A DNA stretch of 64,000 nucleotides from Nocardiopsis ganjiahuensis DSM 45031 (GCF_000341085.1 NZ_ANBA01000027.1:62001-126000); one strand, 5' to 3'. Numbered from the stretch's first letter, positions 7,606-15,309 are shown. Notes: generated by a model from the sequence alone, not told the origin. Translations and numbers: made by a program.

Positions 7606-7623
7606 TACTCGTATGGTCGAGTA
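7606..7623. promoter_or_regulatory. Autoregulatory operator C of the GntR gene
   Basis: TACTCG-TATGGT-CGAGTA has perfect 6-bp arms and the same 6-bp spacing as operators A and B. It lies 14 bp upstream of the GntR start codon, overlapping where its promoter or leader must be. Confidence 0.7.
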
Positions 7624-7742
7624 GCTTACTCGCGTTGCATGGCCCTGTCAGCAGGTGGGGGCACATTTGAACCCCGCACGGCGACCGGGAGAGGGCGGGA
7701 AGCGCAACCGGAGCAGGTGCGCACATCGCCGGAGGAGGAGAG

Positions 7743-7793
7743 CCCGCGTGCCCTGGCCTCCGTGGTCTCGGGCGAGACGTCAGGGCACGCGGG
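7743..7793 (-). terminator. Hairpin terminator of the leftward accessory gene pair
   Basis: Arms CCCGCGTGCCCTG (7743-7755) and CAGGGCACGCGGG (7781-7793) are perfect. It begins a few bases after the stop of the gene at 7799-8230 and separates it from the GntR promoter. Confidence 0.7.
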
Positions 7794-7798
7794 GGTAT

Positions 7799-8230
7799 CT
7801 AGAACGGTCGCCAGTTCGCGGCCCGTTCCACGACATAGACGCTCAGGTTCTCCACCGTGGCACCGCAGAGGCCACGGCGTTCGCCCTCAACCAGGGCAGC
7901 GGCCACAAGACTCACGTCATGCCGGGCGGCGACCTCACCTGAGGTCAGCACAGGAGGGGTGACCGTGCGGACGTGGTTGCACACCGCACCGTCCACCACG
8001 TGGGACAGGCCCACGACGTAGGACAGCCGCAGCCGGCGCCGGGCCACTTGGGGCGGCAACTCACACCGCAGGCGTTGCACCACCGGTTTCCCGTCAGGGC
8101 CGGTACCCACGGTTTCGTAGGTGATGGACTGCCAGTCCTCGCAGGCCACTCGTACCCGCACACCATGGGCGCGAGACCAGGCGTAGAACGCGGCACGATC
8201 CGCCGGAGGTGAGGCGTGTTCGCCACTCAT
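7799..8230 (-). CDS. AICE hypothetical protein, 143 aa
   Basis: This is a soluble protein with an N-terminal stretch AAFYAWSRAHGVRVRVACED and a C-terminal half ending in SVYVVERAANWRPF. No family motif is recognised. Its start overlaps the stop of the preceding gene as ATGA (8227-8230), so the two are co-translated. It lies between the regulator and the zinc-finger mini-gene and is probably an accessory AICE function. Confidence 0.65.
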   Translation of the reverse strand: MSGEHASPPADRAAFYAWSRAHGVRVRVACEDWQSITYETVGTGPDGKPVVQRLRCELPPQVARRRLRLSYVVGLSHVVDGAVCNHVRTVTPPVLTSGEVAARHDVSLVAAALVEGERRGLCGATVENLSVYVVERAANWRPF

Positions 8231-8649
8231 GAACGCACCGCCCCGACCGCGATGGCCGTGCGCACCAGGTCACGCAACTCGGCCATGTCATCGACTGCCG
8301 AGGGCGGAGCCGAGATCTGTTCGAGCAGACGCAGCCCCCGCCTGTCCCGTTCGTTCCAATGCGCAGTGCGCTTGCGCTCGAAGTGCGCGTAGGGGCCGCG
8401 CAGGAGGTTGTAGGCACGGGGGTCGCCACTGTCCATCACGATGGGTTCCGGTGCGGGCCACAGGTCCACCCGCACAGGTGGGGGCAGGTGCACCGTCCGG
8501 GGCCCGGTCCGGTGATGCCTCCCCCGTGGTTTGGGTCGTATCAGAGTCACCAGAGCCCGAATCAGGGCGATAAGGTCGCTCACGTCAGCCTGCTTTCTCA
8601 GGTTGGCCGCGCCCCCGGACGCCTCGCACGCGTCGCGGGGGTCTGTCAT
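8227..8649 (-). CDS. AICE hypothetical protein, 140 aa
   Basis: After a short polar start there is a hydrophobic segment, VSDLIALIRALVTLIR (about residues 23-38). It could be an amphipathic or membrane-associated helix. A basic stretch PKPRGRHHRTGP and a mixed C-terminal domain follow. It is coupled to the downstream gene by an ATGA overlap. No known domain was recognised. Confidence 0.6.
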   Translation of the reverse strand: MTDPRDACEASGGAANLRKQADVSDLIALIRALVTLIRPKPRGRHHRTGPRTVHLPPPVRVDLWPAPEPIVMDSGDPRAYNLLRGPYAHFERKRTAHWNERDRRGLRLLEQISAPPSAVDDMAELRDLVRTAIAVGAVRS

Positions 8650-8657
8650 GTCATGGA

Positions 8658-8840
8658 TCAGCAGGCGAGACCGCTGTCAGTGGAGGGCTCAGCCGTGACG
8701 GAGCCCTCTCCCGTCCCCTTGCAAAAGGGACAGGCCGCTGCACGCGTTGCCTGCTTCTCACCAGGCACAGATCGAACGACGACCAGTCGTCGCGGTCGGA
8801 CGGACTTCCAACCCCGCCCACGGCATGACCTGCACTTCAT
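8658..8840 (-). CDS. DnaJ-type zinc-finger mini-protein, 60 aa
   Basis: Two CXXCXGXG-like motifs, CRSCRGRG near the N-terminus and CPFCKGTG mid-protein, match the repeat of the DnaJ cysteine-rich zinc domain. Here they occur without a J-domain. The start at MKCRSC was chosen because AGGAACGGA stands just before its ATG; an in-frame start at 8870 adds ten residues. Such mini-proteins recur in actinobacterial mobile elements, probably binding one zinc ion. Their role is unknown. Confidence 0.6.
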   Translation of the reverse strand: MKCRSCRGRGWKSVRPRRLVVVRSVPGEKQATRAAACPFCKGTGEGSVTAEPSTDSGLAC

Positions 8841-8959
8841 TCCGTTCCTGGCATCCATAGGGCCAACCATCCCGGGTTGGGATTCCGAAACCCATTCCTC
8901 CTCGGGATGACAAAGAGGGATACTGGCGGTCCCCGTACTCGCAGCGCCGAGGAGTCAGG

Positions 8960-10372
8960 ATGCAGGGACACCCGACGAGCCGGATCACCATCCCGTCGTG
9001 GGCATGGGAGCGAGAACACACGGCCGAGTTCCTGCGTAGGCGCGATGTCCAGGCGCTTTTCCAGTTCGTGCGCCAGTACGGCGGCGCGAGCCAGATGGTG
9101 ATCTCGGCGGCGACCGGTCTGTCTCAGGGACGGGTCAGCGAGATTCTGAACGGCCGCAAGACCGTCACGTCTTTCGAGGTGTACGAGCGGATCGCCGAGG
9201 GCATCAGCATGCCCGACACGTCTCGGATGATGTTCGGCCTTGCCCCGAGGAACCCGGGCGCGTTCACTGGACATGAGAGCGCGGTGGCCTCGGCAGTCCC
9301 GAGCTTGCCCGCGCAGAGGAGCCCAGGCTCAGGGGAGGTCTCAAAGGTGCGCCGCCGCAAATTCCTCGGACTGGCCGGAACGGCCCTTTTCCAAGCCACA
9401 GGTGGTTCGATGCTGGACATGGACGAGATCGCAGCGGCACTCACCAGGTACGCGGGAGCCAACCGAAGCACCGCCCGAGCGGCGACCAGTCTGAGAGAAC
9501 TCGCCCAGCGGACGCACTCCGCCAAGGTCGGATATCAGGCGTGCCACTACACGGCCGTAGCCAAGCAGCTCCCCGAGTTGCTTCGGAACCTGGATGATGC
9601 TGCCACCGGAGTAGACGGGGACGACGTCGCCCAGGTCCACGCGCTCCGCGCGGAGGCGTATCACGTCGCGGCGAGCCTGCTACTCAAGTGCGAGGAGCGG
9701 GGATTGTCCTACCTCGCAGCCGATCGGAGCATGCGAGCCGCTGAGGACAGCGAGAGCCCCGCGGTCGTGGGAGCCAGCGCCCGAGCGTTCACCCGAGCGC
9801 TCATGCGTGAAAGGCACTACAAGGCAGCGACGGAACTGGCAACCAACACGGCCGAACGTGTGGACAGCGCCATGGACGAGCCCACGCCGGAATCCCTGTC
9901 GGTGTACGGGTCACTTCTCCTGAGCGGCGCGGTATCAGCGGCCAAGCGCGAGGACCGGGGCCAGGCACTCAGCCTGCTTGACGAGGCCGGCAGCGCGGGC
10001 GAACGACTCGGCGGCGACTTCAATTACCAGTGGACCGCCTTCGGCCCCACCAACGTTCTCCTTCACCGTGTCAGTGCAGCTGTCGAGCTGGGTGATGCGG
10101 GCAGAGCCATTGACTATGCGCGTCAGGTGCAGTTGGACAACATCGAGGTCATGGAGCGCAAGGTAACGCTGTTCATCGACGCGGCCCGTGCCTACCAGCA
10201 GTGGGGGAAGACCGAACATGCCTACCACGCGTTGCGCAACGCCGAGGAGATGGCGAGCGAGGAACTAACCGCGCGACCGGTCGTGCACCAGTTGATCAAC
10301 GACATCCGTACCCGCGCCAGCGGGCACCTGTACGGGAACGTCAGCGAACTCGCGGAAAGGGTCGGTGCCTGA
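8960..10372 (+). CDS. XRE-family regulator with C-terminal TPR region
   Basis: This 470-aa protein has a helix-turn-helix at about residues 40-80 (VISAATGLSQGRVSEILNG). A short linker contains the basic RRRKFLGLAGTAL segment, and a long helical TPR-like region (about 150-460) follows. The architecture is typical of actinobacterial regulators that pair a DNA-binding head with a peptide- or protein-sensing solenoid. A GAGGAG site lies 5 nt before the ATG. It is divergent from the zinc-finger gene and runs into the flavoprotein gene 5 bp later. That regulator-flavoprotein pairing recurs on AICEs. Target and ligand are unknown. Confidence 0.85.
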   Translation: MQGHPTSRITIPSWAWEREHTAEFLRRRDVQALFQFVRQYGGASQMVISAATGLSQGRVSEILNGRKTVTSFEVYERIAEGISMPDTSRMMFGLAPRNPGAFTGHESAVASAVPSLPAQRSPGSGEVSKVRRRKFLGLAGTALFQATGGSMLDMDEIAAALTRYAGANRSTARAATSLRELAQRTHSAKVGYQACHYTAVAKQLPELLRNLDDAATGVDGDDVAQVHALRAEAYHVAASLLLKCEERGLSYLAADRSMRAAEDSESPAVVGASARAFTRALMRERHYKAATELATNTAERVDSAMDEPTPESLSVYGSLLLSGAVSAAKREDRGQALSLLDEAGSAGERLGGDFNYQWTAFGPTNVLLHRVSAAVELGDAGRAIDYARQVQLDNIEVMERKVTLFIDAARAYQQWGKTEHAYHALRNAEEMASEELTARPVVHQLINDIRTRASGHLYGNVSELAERVGA

Positions 10373-10377
10373 ACTCA

Positions 10378-10917
10378 GTGAGCGACCAAAAGACGCTCTA
10401 CGTGGTGGTGTGCGCGGCAGGGCCGGCCTCGGAAGTCGGCACACTGATTAGCTTGGCTCAAGACCAAGGCTGGACCGTTCAGGTCATGGCTACACCGGCC
10501 GCAGTCAGCTTCATTGACGTCAAGGCGCTAGAGAAGCAAACCGGCCGCCCAGTCCGCAGCCAACATCGAGCGCCGGGAGACCCTCGATCTCCCAAAGCAG
10601 ACGCCATCATCCTCGCCCCGGCCACATTCAACACCATCAACAAGCTGGCCAACGGCATCGCCGACAACTACGTGTTGGACGTCGTCAACGAGGCAATCGG
10701 CCTCGGTGTACCAACCGTAATCCTCCCCTTCGTTAACACGGCTTACGCCAACCGTGCACCATTCAAGGCAAGCGTTGAAAAACTACGTGGGGAACAAGCC
10801 CTCGTACTCATCGACCCAGAGGGATTCACACCGCATGATCCTGGAAGCGGATCGAATGCAAAAAACAAATTCCCTTGGACACTCTCCTTGAAATACGCAA
10901 CCAAAGTCTTTAAATAA
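10378..10917 (+). CDS. Flavoprotein (PPC-decarboxylase-like flavin family)
   Basis: This 179-aa protein has the fold signature of the flavoprotein family that includes phosphopantothenoylcysteine decarboxylase and EpiD. The motif APATFNTINKLANGIADNYV matches the APATANT-type FMN-binding loop. It lacks the CoaB synthetase half, so it is unlikely to be the housekeeping CoaBC. The GTG start follows the XRE-TPR stop by 5 bp, which implies co-transcription. The 3' half is markedly more AT-rich than the 5' half and marks the boundary of the AT-rich cargo. Substrate is unknown. Confidence 0.8.
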   Translation: MSDQKTLYVVVCAAGPASEVGTLISLAQDQGWTVQVMATPAAVSFIDVKALEKQTGRPVRSQHRAPGDPRSPKADAIILAPATFNTINKLANGIADNYVLDVVNEAIGLGVPTVILPFVNTAYANRAPFKASVEKLRGEQALVLIDPEGFTPHDPGSGSNAKNKFPWTLSLKYATKVFK

Positions 10918-10946
10918 TCCCCAAAACAAGACAGAAGAAATCCATC

Positions 10947-13900
10947 ATGGGCATCATGAAAAATAAATCTGGCACACAATGGGGAATCTGGGATCTCCAT
11001 GTACACACACCATCATCAATAGTGCAGGACTACGGCCCAGACAACCAAGAAACCTGGGATAAATTCCTAGATGATTTGGAATCACTCCCAAAAGATGTCC
11101 GAGTAATTGGAATCAATGACTATTGGTTCCTTGAGGGCTACAAAAAAGTGATCGAAGCTCGCTCGAAGGGGCGACTTCAGAATCTTTATCAGGTATTCCC
11201 TGTAGTCGAAATGAGGATTCCCCAGTTTGGCGGAACAGACGGCAATCTCTCACGCGTCAATTTGCATGTTATCTTTGATCCTGAAATTCCCCCAGAGACT
11301 ATCGAATCGCAGTTCATAGCAGCCCTTTCTGCTGAATTCAGGCTAAATCCTTTTTCCGAATCATATTCATGGAAGGGGATCGTAACACCGGACGCATTCG
11401 CGGATATCGGAAGGAAAATCAAAGCCAGCGTTCCCGAGAGTGAAGTTCACAATTATGGGGCAGATGCCATTGAAGGATTCAACAACTTCAACGTGCCTTT
11501 TGAAACTGTCCAAAAAGCTCTAGAGAAGTCATACTTCCAAGGTCGCGCAATTCTTGGAATAGGAAAAACGGAGTGGGCTGATGTCAAGTGGAACAACCAA
11601 TCCATTGCAGCCAAAAAGAGCATCATAAACTCATCCAGCTTGGTTTTCACTGCCTTCAAAGATATCTCGACCTGGCGTAAGCAAGTAGAGAAACTTCGGG
11701 CATCAAACGTTAACCATAGGCTGCTTGATTGTAGCGACGCCCACCACTTTTCAGATTCCAAGGAAAAGGATCGAATCGGCTCTTGCCATACCTGGATGAA
11801 CACAACACCGACTTTTGCAGGTCTCGTTCATGCCCTTGAGGAGTTCGACCGTCGAGTGTATGTAGGGAATGAGCCGCCAAATTTGACTCGTATCAGGAAA
11901 AATCCTGACCGATTCATTTCAAATGTCTCCATCCGGCCAAACCATCCTATCGAGAACCCTGTATTCGATTATGAGGTACCTCTTAACAGCGGTTTTGTTG
12001 CCGTCGTAGGAAACAAAGGGCAGGGCAAGTCAGCGCTACTGGACTGTATTGCACTGGCAGGAAACTCATCACGTCAACACGAGTTCGCTTTCCTGAACCC
12101 TAAGCGATTCTTGAACTCAGGTAATCGACCCGCAGCTCGAGAGTACAGCGTAAAAATCCACTGGGCTTCTGGTACGCCCCGTACAGTTCAACTAGATTCC
12201 AAACTGGACTATTCATCCCCAGTATCCGTCGAATACCTCCCCCAATCATTCGTCGAAAGAGTTTGCAGTTCGGATCCGCTTTCGGGAGATGCTGACGAAT
12301 TTGAAAAGGAGTTGCGGGACGTTCTTTTCACTCACATAAGCAAAGAAGACCGCGCAGGAGAAACAAACTTCGATGCACTTCTACGTCAAAAATCTGGGAG
12401 CGCTCAAGATAATATCGACCGCCTTCGAAGCGGACTGCGTCCACTAATCGCATCCTACGTCGACCTTACTCAATTCCGAGCTGACAATCATGCACAAGAT
12501 GTCGACACGAAGATATTCCTAAAGAACGAACAAACCAATAATGCCAAATCGGCTTTGAATGAGGCTTCGGTGAGGCTTGCGACGCTCGATGCAAATAGCA
12601 GGGAGGATGAAGAACTCGAAGAACTAAGGGAGAAATCACGACTGCTAGACGATCAGCATCGTGAGGCTTGCGAGCGAAAGAACTCCATGGATCGCCGATC
12701 CGCTGACATGAAGCGAGATAAAGCTTTCATGGAAAACGTAACCCAAGAAATTGACAGGATAAAAGATGAGGTGAGTAATCTAAACCTCAAAATCAGAGGA
12801 TTCTTCCAGGATCAGTCGGAATCCGAAGCCCACGAACTATCTCTAACTGTAACCCTTAGCAATTACGAAACTTGGTTCGATAACCTCAATACTGCAAACC
12901 TAGAAATACAAAAGCAACAGCGCGCCATGGCCGACGAGATAAAAAATATAGAGGGCCAGATAAAGAATGTCGAGTCAGACCTGGCCTCAGCAGACGCTGC
13001 CAGGGAACGGGCTCGCCAAGAAGTACTACAGGCTGAAGAGTACCTACGTTCTCTTATAGGAAGCAAAAATGACCAGGATTCTTTGCTCGGCCTAGAGCAC
13101 CTAAAGGAACGTATAGCCCAAACCCCTTCATTGATTGATGATGCTCGTGAGGCGCTCATCAATCATGCTGGATTGATTCATAACGCTTTGTACGGGCAGC
13201 TTTTTGCCGTTCAGGATCTCTATGAGCCGGCCTCCCGCTTCATTGCAGATTCGAGTGTAGTCAAGAACGCTGGGCTTCAATTCAAAGCAGAGCTTAGGAT
13301 CTTGCCTAGTTGGAGAAGCATATCTAGCAGTCTAGATGGCCGACGAAACGGAGACTTTCCGGAATGGCTAAACAGCTTCCCGAATCGAGTTGAAAGCACA
13401 GATTGGGAGCATCTTGGCCATGATCTAAAAAACTCGCTGATTCGCCTTGAACATGAGAAAGGAGACCCCGATGAGGCGCATCGAAACCCCAAACTATCTC
13501 TCCGCACAGCAACTTCGATAGAAGATTTTCTTACCAAACTTCTCGACCTTACATGGCTAGAAGTTCGCTTTGGCATCACTGGGGATGGCCTTCCTCTATC
13601 TCAGCTCTCCCCCGGTCAACGCGGACTCATTTTGGCGCTATTCTATCTTGTTGTGGACCGACGAAATTCTCCGTTGATCCTAGATCAACCAGAAGAGAAT
13701 CTTGATAATGCGACGATAGCTTCACTCCTAGTGCCAGCAATTCATGAAGCTGCTGGCCGAAGGCAGACAATCGTGGTAACACATAATGCCAATCTTGCAG
13801 TGGTTGGAGATGCAGACCAAATTATTCACTGCCAGGCAGATAATCGCACCTTGTCCGTCAGCAGTGGTTGCATATCAGAAGTCGACGTAGCACGCTTCGC

Positions 13901-13979
13901 TGTTGATGTCCTGGAAGGAACAAAGCCTGCATTCGATAACCGCAAGAAAAAATACGAAGCCTTTCCCATGCTCATGTGA
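10947..13979 (+). CDS. PHP-domain plus ABC/SMC-type ATPase (TrlF-like), putative defence nuclease
   Basis: This 1010-aa protein opens with a PHP metallo-phosphoesterase domain: DLHVHTPSS (His18, His20), Asp58 in GINDYW, Glu88 in VVEMR, His107, and CSDAHHF (263-267). An ABC/SMC ATPase follows. It has Walker A GNKGQGKS (355-362), coiled coils at about 530-760, signature LSPGQRG (887-893), Walker B LILDQPEE (910-917) and the switch His946 in VVTHN. All catalytic elements are present. The domain order matches TrlF-type AAA-like ATPases, a largely uncharacterised family. The architecture resembles ATP-gated nucleases of phage defence; that function is inference. G+C is near 45%, far below neighbours, showing foreign origin. 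Confidence 0.85.
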   Translation: MGIMKNKSGTQWGIWDLHVHTPSSIVQDYGPDNQETWDKFLDDLESLPKDVRVIGINDYWFLEGYKKVIEARSKGRLQNLYQVFPVVEMRIPQFGGTDGNLSRVNLHVIFDPEIPPETIESQFIAALSAEFRLNPFSESYSWKGIVTPDAFADIGRKIKASVPESEVHNYGADAIEGFNNFNVPFETVQKALEKSYFQGRAILGIGKTEWADVKWNNQSIAAKKSIINSSSLVFTAFKDISTWRKQVEKLRASNVNHRLLDCSDAHHFSDSKEKDRIGSCHTWMNTTPTFAGLVHALEEFDRRVYVGNEPPNLTRIRKNPDRFISNVSIRPNHPIENPVFDYEVPLNSGFVAVVGNKGQGKSALLDCIALAGNSSRQHEFAFLNPKRFLNSGNRPAAREYSVKIHWASGTPRTVQLDSKLDYSSPVSVEYLPQSFVERVCSSDPLSGDADEFEKELRDVLFTHISKEDRAGETNFDALLRQKSGSAQDNIDRLRSGLRPLIASYVDLTQFRADNHAQDVDTKIFLKNEQTNNAKSALNEASVRLATLDANSREDEELEELREKSRLLDDQHREACERKNSMDRRSADMKRDKAFMENVTQEIDRIKDEVSNLNLKIRGFFQDQSESEAHELSLTVTLSNYETWFDNLNTANLEIQKQQRAMADEIKNIEGQIKNVESDLASADAARERARQEVLQAEEYLRSLIGSKNDQDSLLGLEHLKERIAQTPSLIDDAREALINHAGLIHNALYGQLFAVQDLYEPASRFIADSSVVKNAGLQFKAELRILPSWRSISSSLDGRRNGDFPEWLNSFPNRVESTDWEHLGHDLKNSLIRLEHEKGDPDEAHRNPKLSLRTATSIEDFLTKLLDLTWLEVRFGITGDGLPLSQLSPGQRGLILALFYLVVDRRNSPLILDQPEENLDNATIASLLVPAIHEAAGRRQTIVVTHNANLAVVGDADQIIHCQADNRTLSVSSGCISEVDVARFAVDVLEGTKPAFDNRKKKYEAFPMLM

Positions 13980-14047
13980 CTGATGCCGGAAAGAATTCAT
14001 ATCACACGCTAAGATAGCTTTGCCGAGTTGGGCTGTATGGGATCAAG

Positions 14048-14069
14048 GCGACGGCGCGAGCGCCGTCGC
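14048..14069. terminator. Perfect GC-rich hairpin between the two cargo genes
   Basis: GCGACGGCGC-GA-GCGCCGTCGC is a perfect 10-bp stem with a 2-nt loop. It lies within an 80-bp GC-rich islet between two AT-rich genes, about 70 nt past the PHP-ATPase stop. It may be a terminator or a small inserted repeat; no T-run follows. Confidence 0.5.
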
Positions 14070-14139
14070 AGCGGCTCGGGCTGCGGGCTGGCGCCCGGTC
14101 CCGAGTCGACTGAGTCCCTACTGAAAGAAAGACTCATCC

Positions 14140-14823
14140 TTGCTACAGACACTAATCACTACATTAACTTCCACCGCCGCCCTCTCAGCACTAATCGCAT
14201 ATTTTGCGGCAAGGACAGGAGCAAAGGCATCAATCAACTCAGCAATAATATCCGGAAAACTGCAAGCAGAAAGCGCGATCGATCAAATCGAGTTACAAAC
14301 CAAGAAAGAGCGGAGCATCTTTCTACTTAAAGAACAAACAGAGCTCTACAGCGACGTCAGCGAATGGATGCATGACCTAGAAGTTTATATTGACGATGTG
14401 ATTGCCGACATTCACGAATCCGACCGTGCAAAATCGAAAGATGCCCGGTCCATGAGAATGAAGGTCGACGACATTCCCTGGGGGAGTTCGCGGCCCAGTA
14501 GGGCCATCTCAAGAAGAATGTACCTACTCTCCGATAGAACTCGAGAAGCACTATACCGTGCCATCAATGAGTTCACCAACTTGCACAACCCTGCCCAAGG
14601 TCTGATAAATGATAAGTACGGCCCTCGCCCCGACTCTCCCATAATCAACTCCGAGAAATACGAACCGTCGAACAAAGAAAGAGAATCCCGTCGGCAGGAA
14701 TTTCTTTCAAGCATACATCTCTGCAAAATAGATTTTTACAAGAAGAAGAATGAGTTATTTCGATGCCTAGCGGAGGACATCAATCAAAGCAATCCTGGTC
14801 GGGAAAAACTCGAGGGGCGGTGA
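14140..14823 (+). CDS. Membrane-anchored helical protein of the AT-rich cargo, 227 aa
   Basis: One N-terminal transmembrane helix (about residues 8-26, TLTSTAALSALIAYFAA) precedes a charged, mostly helical cytoplasmic body rich in Glu, Lys and Arg. No known domain is recognised. The first codon appears to be TTG; an in-frame later start is possible. It contains TTA leucine codons (for example codon 9), which are rare in high-GC actinobacteria and can place translation under bldA-type tRNA control. It shares the low G+C of the PHP-ATPase upstream and may be its membrane partner; this is inference from position. Confidence 0.6.
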   Translation: MLQTLITTLTSTAALSALIAYFAARTGAKASINSAIISGKLQAESAIDQIELQTKKERSIFLLKEQTELYSDVSEWMHDLEVYIDDVIADIHESDRAKSKDARSMRMKVDDIPWGSSRPSRAISRRMYLLSDRTREALYRAINEFTNLHNPAQGLINDKYGPRPDSPIINSEKYEPSNKERESRRQEFLSSIHLCKIDFYKKKNELFRCLAEDINQSNPGREKLEGR

Positions 14824-14933
14824 TTTTTTGCAGTCTTCGAGCGTTACTCGTGCACTAGCCTGAAAACAATCGAATACCGCTTTAGGTCAGCAACTCCCCG
14901 CAGAGAGATCGATCAAGCACTGGTGGTACCAGA

Positions 14934-14964
14934 GGGCTCGCGCCCCCATGGACCCCGCGAGCCC
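14934..14964. terminator. Hairpin near the right end of the AICE
   Basis: Arms GGGCTCGCG (14934-14942) and CGCGAGCCC (14956-14964) are perfect. It lies about 110 nt past the last cargo gene and returns to high G+C. The remaining 250 bp to attR hold no gene, only the 17-bp terminal motif and a 7-bp inverted repeat ACAAAGC/GCTTTGT at 15171-15192. Confidence 0.4.
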
Positions 14965-15097
14965 ACACGGAACCTGGCGCGACACCGGACGTGCGGGAGC
15001 TCAGGCCGACCGCGCCAGAACCCGCGCGGGACCGAACCCGTGGTTGCTGTTTCCTGGGGTACCGGCGCGACTTCCTCTGCCCGATCACGCCCCGCGA

Positions 15098-15114
15098 TGC
15101 ACATTCAGTGCACA
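15098..15114. repeat. Right copy of the 17-bp terminal motif
   Basis: TGCACATTCAGTGCACA is identical to 1100-1116 and in the same orientation. It sits 106 bp inside attR and is a candidate arm-type binding site for integrase or Xis. Confidence 0.6.
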
Positions 15115-15220
15115 TAGCTCCGAGAGGACCCCGGAACCGCCGGGAAGCTCCCGGAACGTCAGCGCAGGTCACAAAGCTATTCGTCGCTTTGTCGACAGGT
15201 CGTTAGGGTCCCCCGGTGCA

Positions 15221-15260
15221 ACGGGGCTTCATGGGTTCAAATCCCATACCCTCCGCAGAA
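15221..15260. repeat. attR: right 40-bp att core repeat
   Basis: This is an exact copy of 995-1034 without the 5' two thirds of the tRNA. It marks the right edge of the integrated element. The chromosomal sequence resumes with the hairpin at 15261. Confidence 0.93.
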
Positions 15261-15297
15261 GCGAAGGCCGCCCACCGGCACGGTGGGCGGCCTTCGC
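15261..15297. terminator. Hairpin at the chromosomal edge, probably the original tRNA-Ser terminator
   Basis: GCGAAGGCCGCCCACC pairs with GGTGGGCGGCCTTCGC to form a 16-bp stem. It starts on the base after attR. In an empty site it would directly follow tRNA-Ser, so the AICE has separated the tRNA from this terminator. It also ends the minus-strand acetyltransferase gene, whose stop is at 15310. Confidence 0.75.
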
Positions 15298-15309
15298 CGT
15301 GTCAGAGCC

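Larger units (their letters stand above)
995..15260. mobile_element. Integrated AICE (actinomycete integrative and conjugative element) in tRNA-Ser(UGA)
   Basis: The element spans about 14.2 kb between the direct repeats. It has the standard AICE backbone read leftward: KorSA-like GntR regulator, small conserved genes, FtsK/TraSA translocase, HUH replication initiator, Xis and integrase next to attL. Accessory genes fill the right half: an XRE-TPR regulator, a flavoprotein, and an AT-rich PHP-ATPase with a membrane-anchored helical protein. AICEs excise, replicate as circles and transfer as double-stranded DNA through the single TraSA pump; this is family knowledge. Every core function appears intact, so mobility is plausible. 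Confidence 0.93.

Noticed and set aside
14028..14330. 100-aa basic plus-strand protein beginning MGCMGSRRRRERRR
   Set aside because: It reads through the GC-rich hairpin and overlaps the 227-aa helical protein in another frame. The composition is that of a repeat, and no ribosome site was seen.
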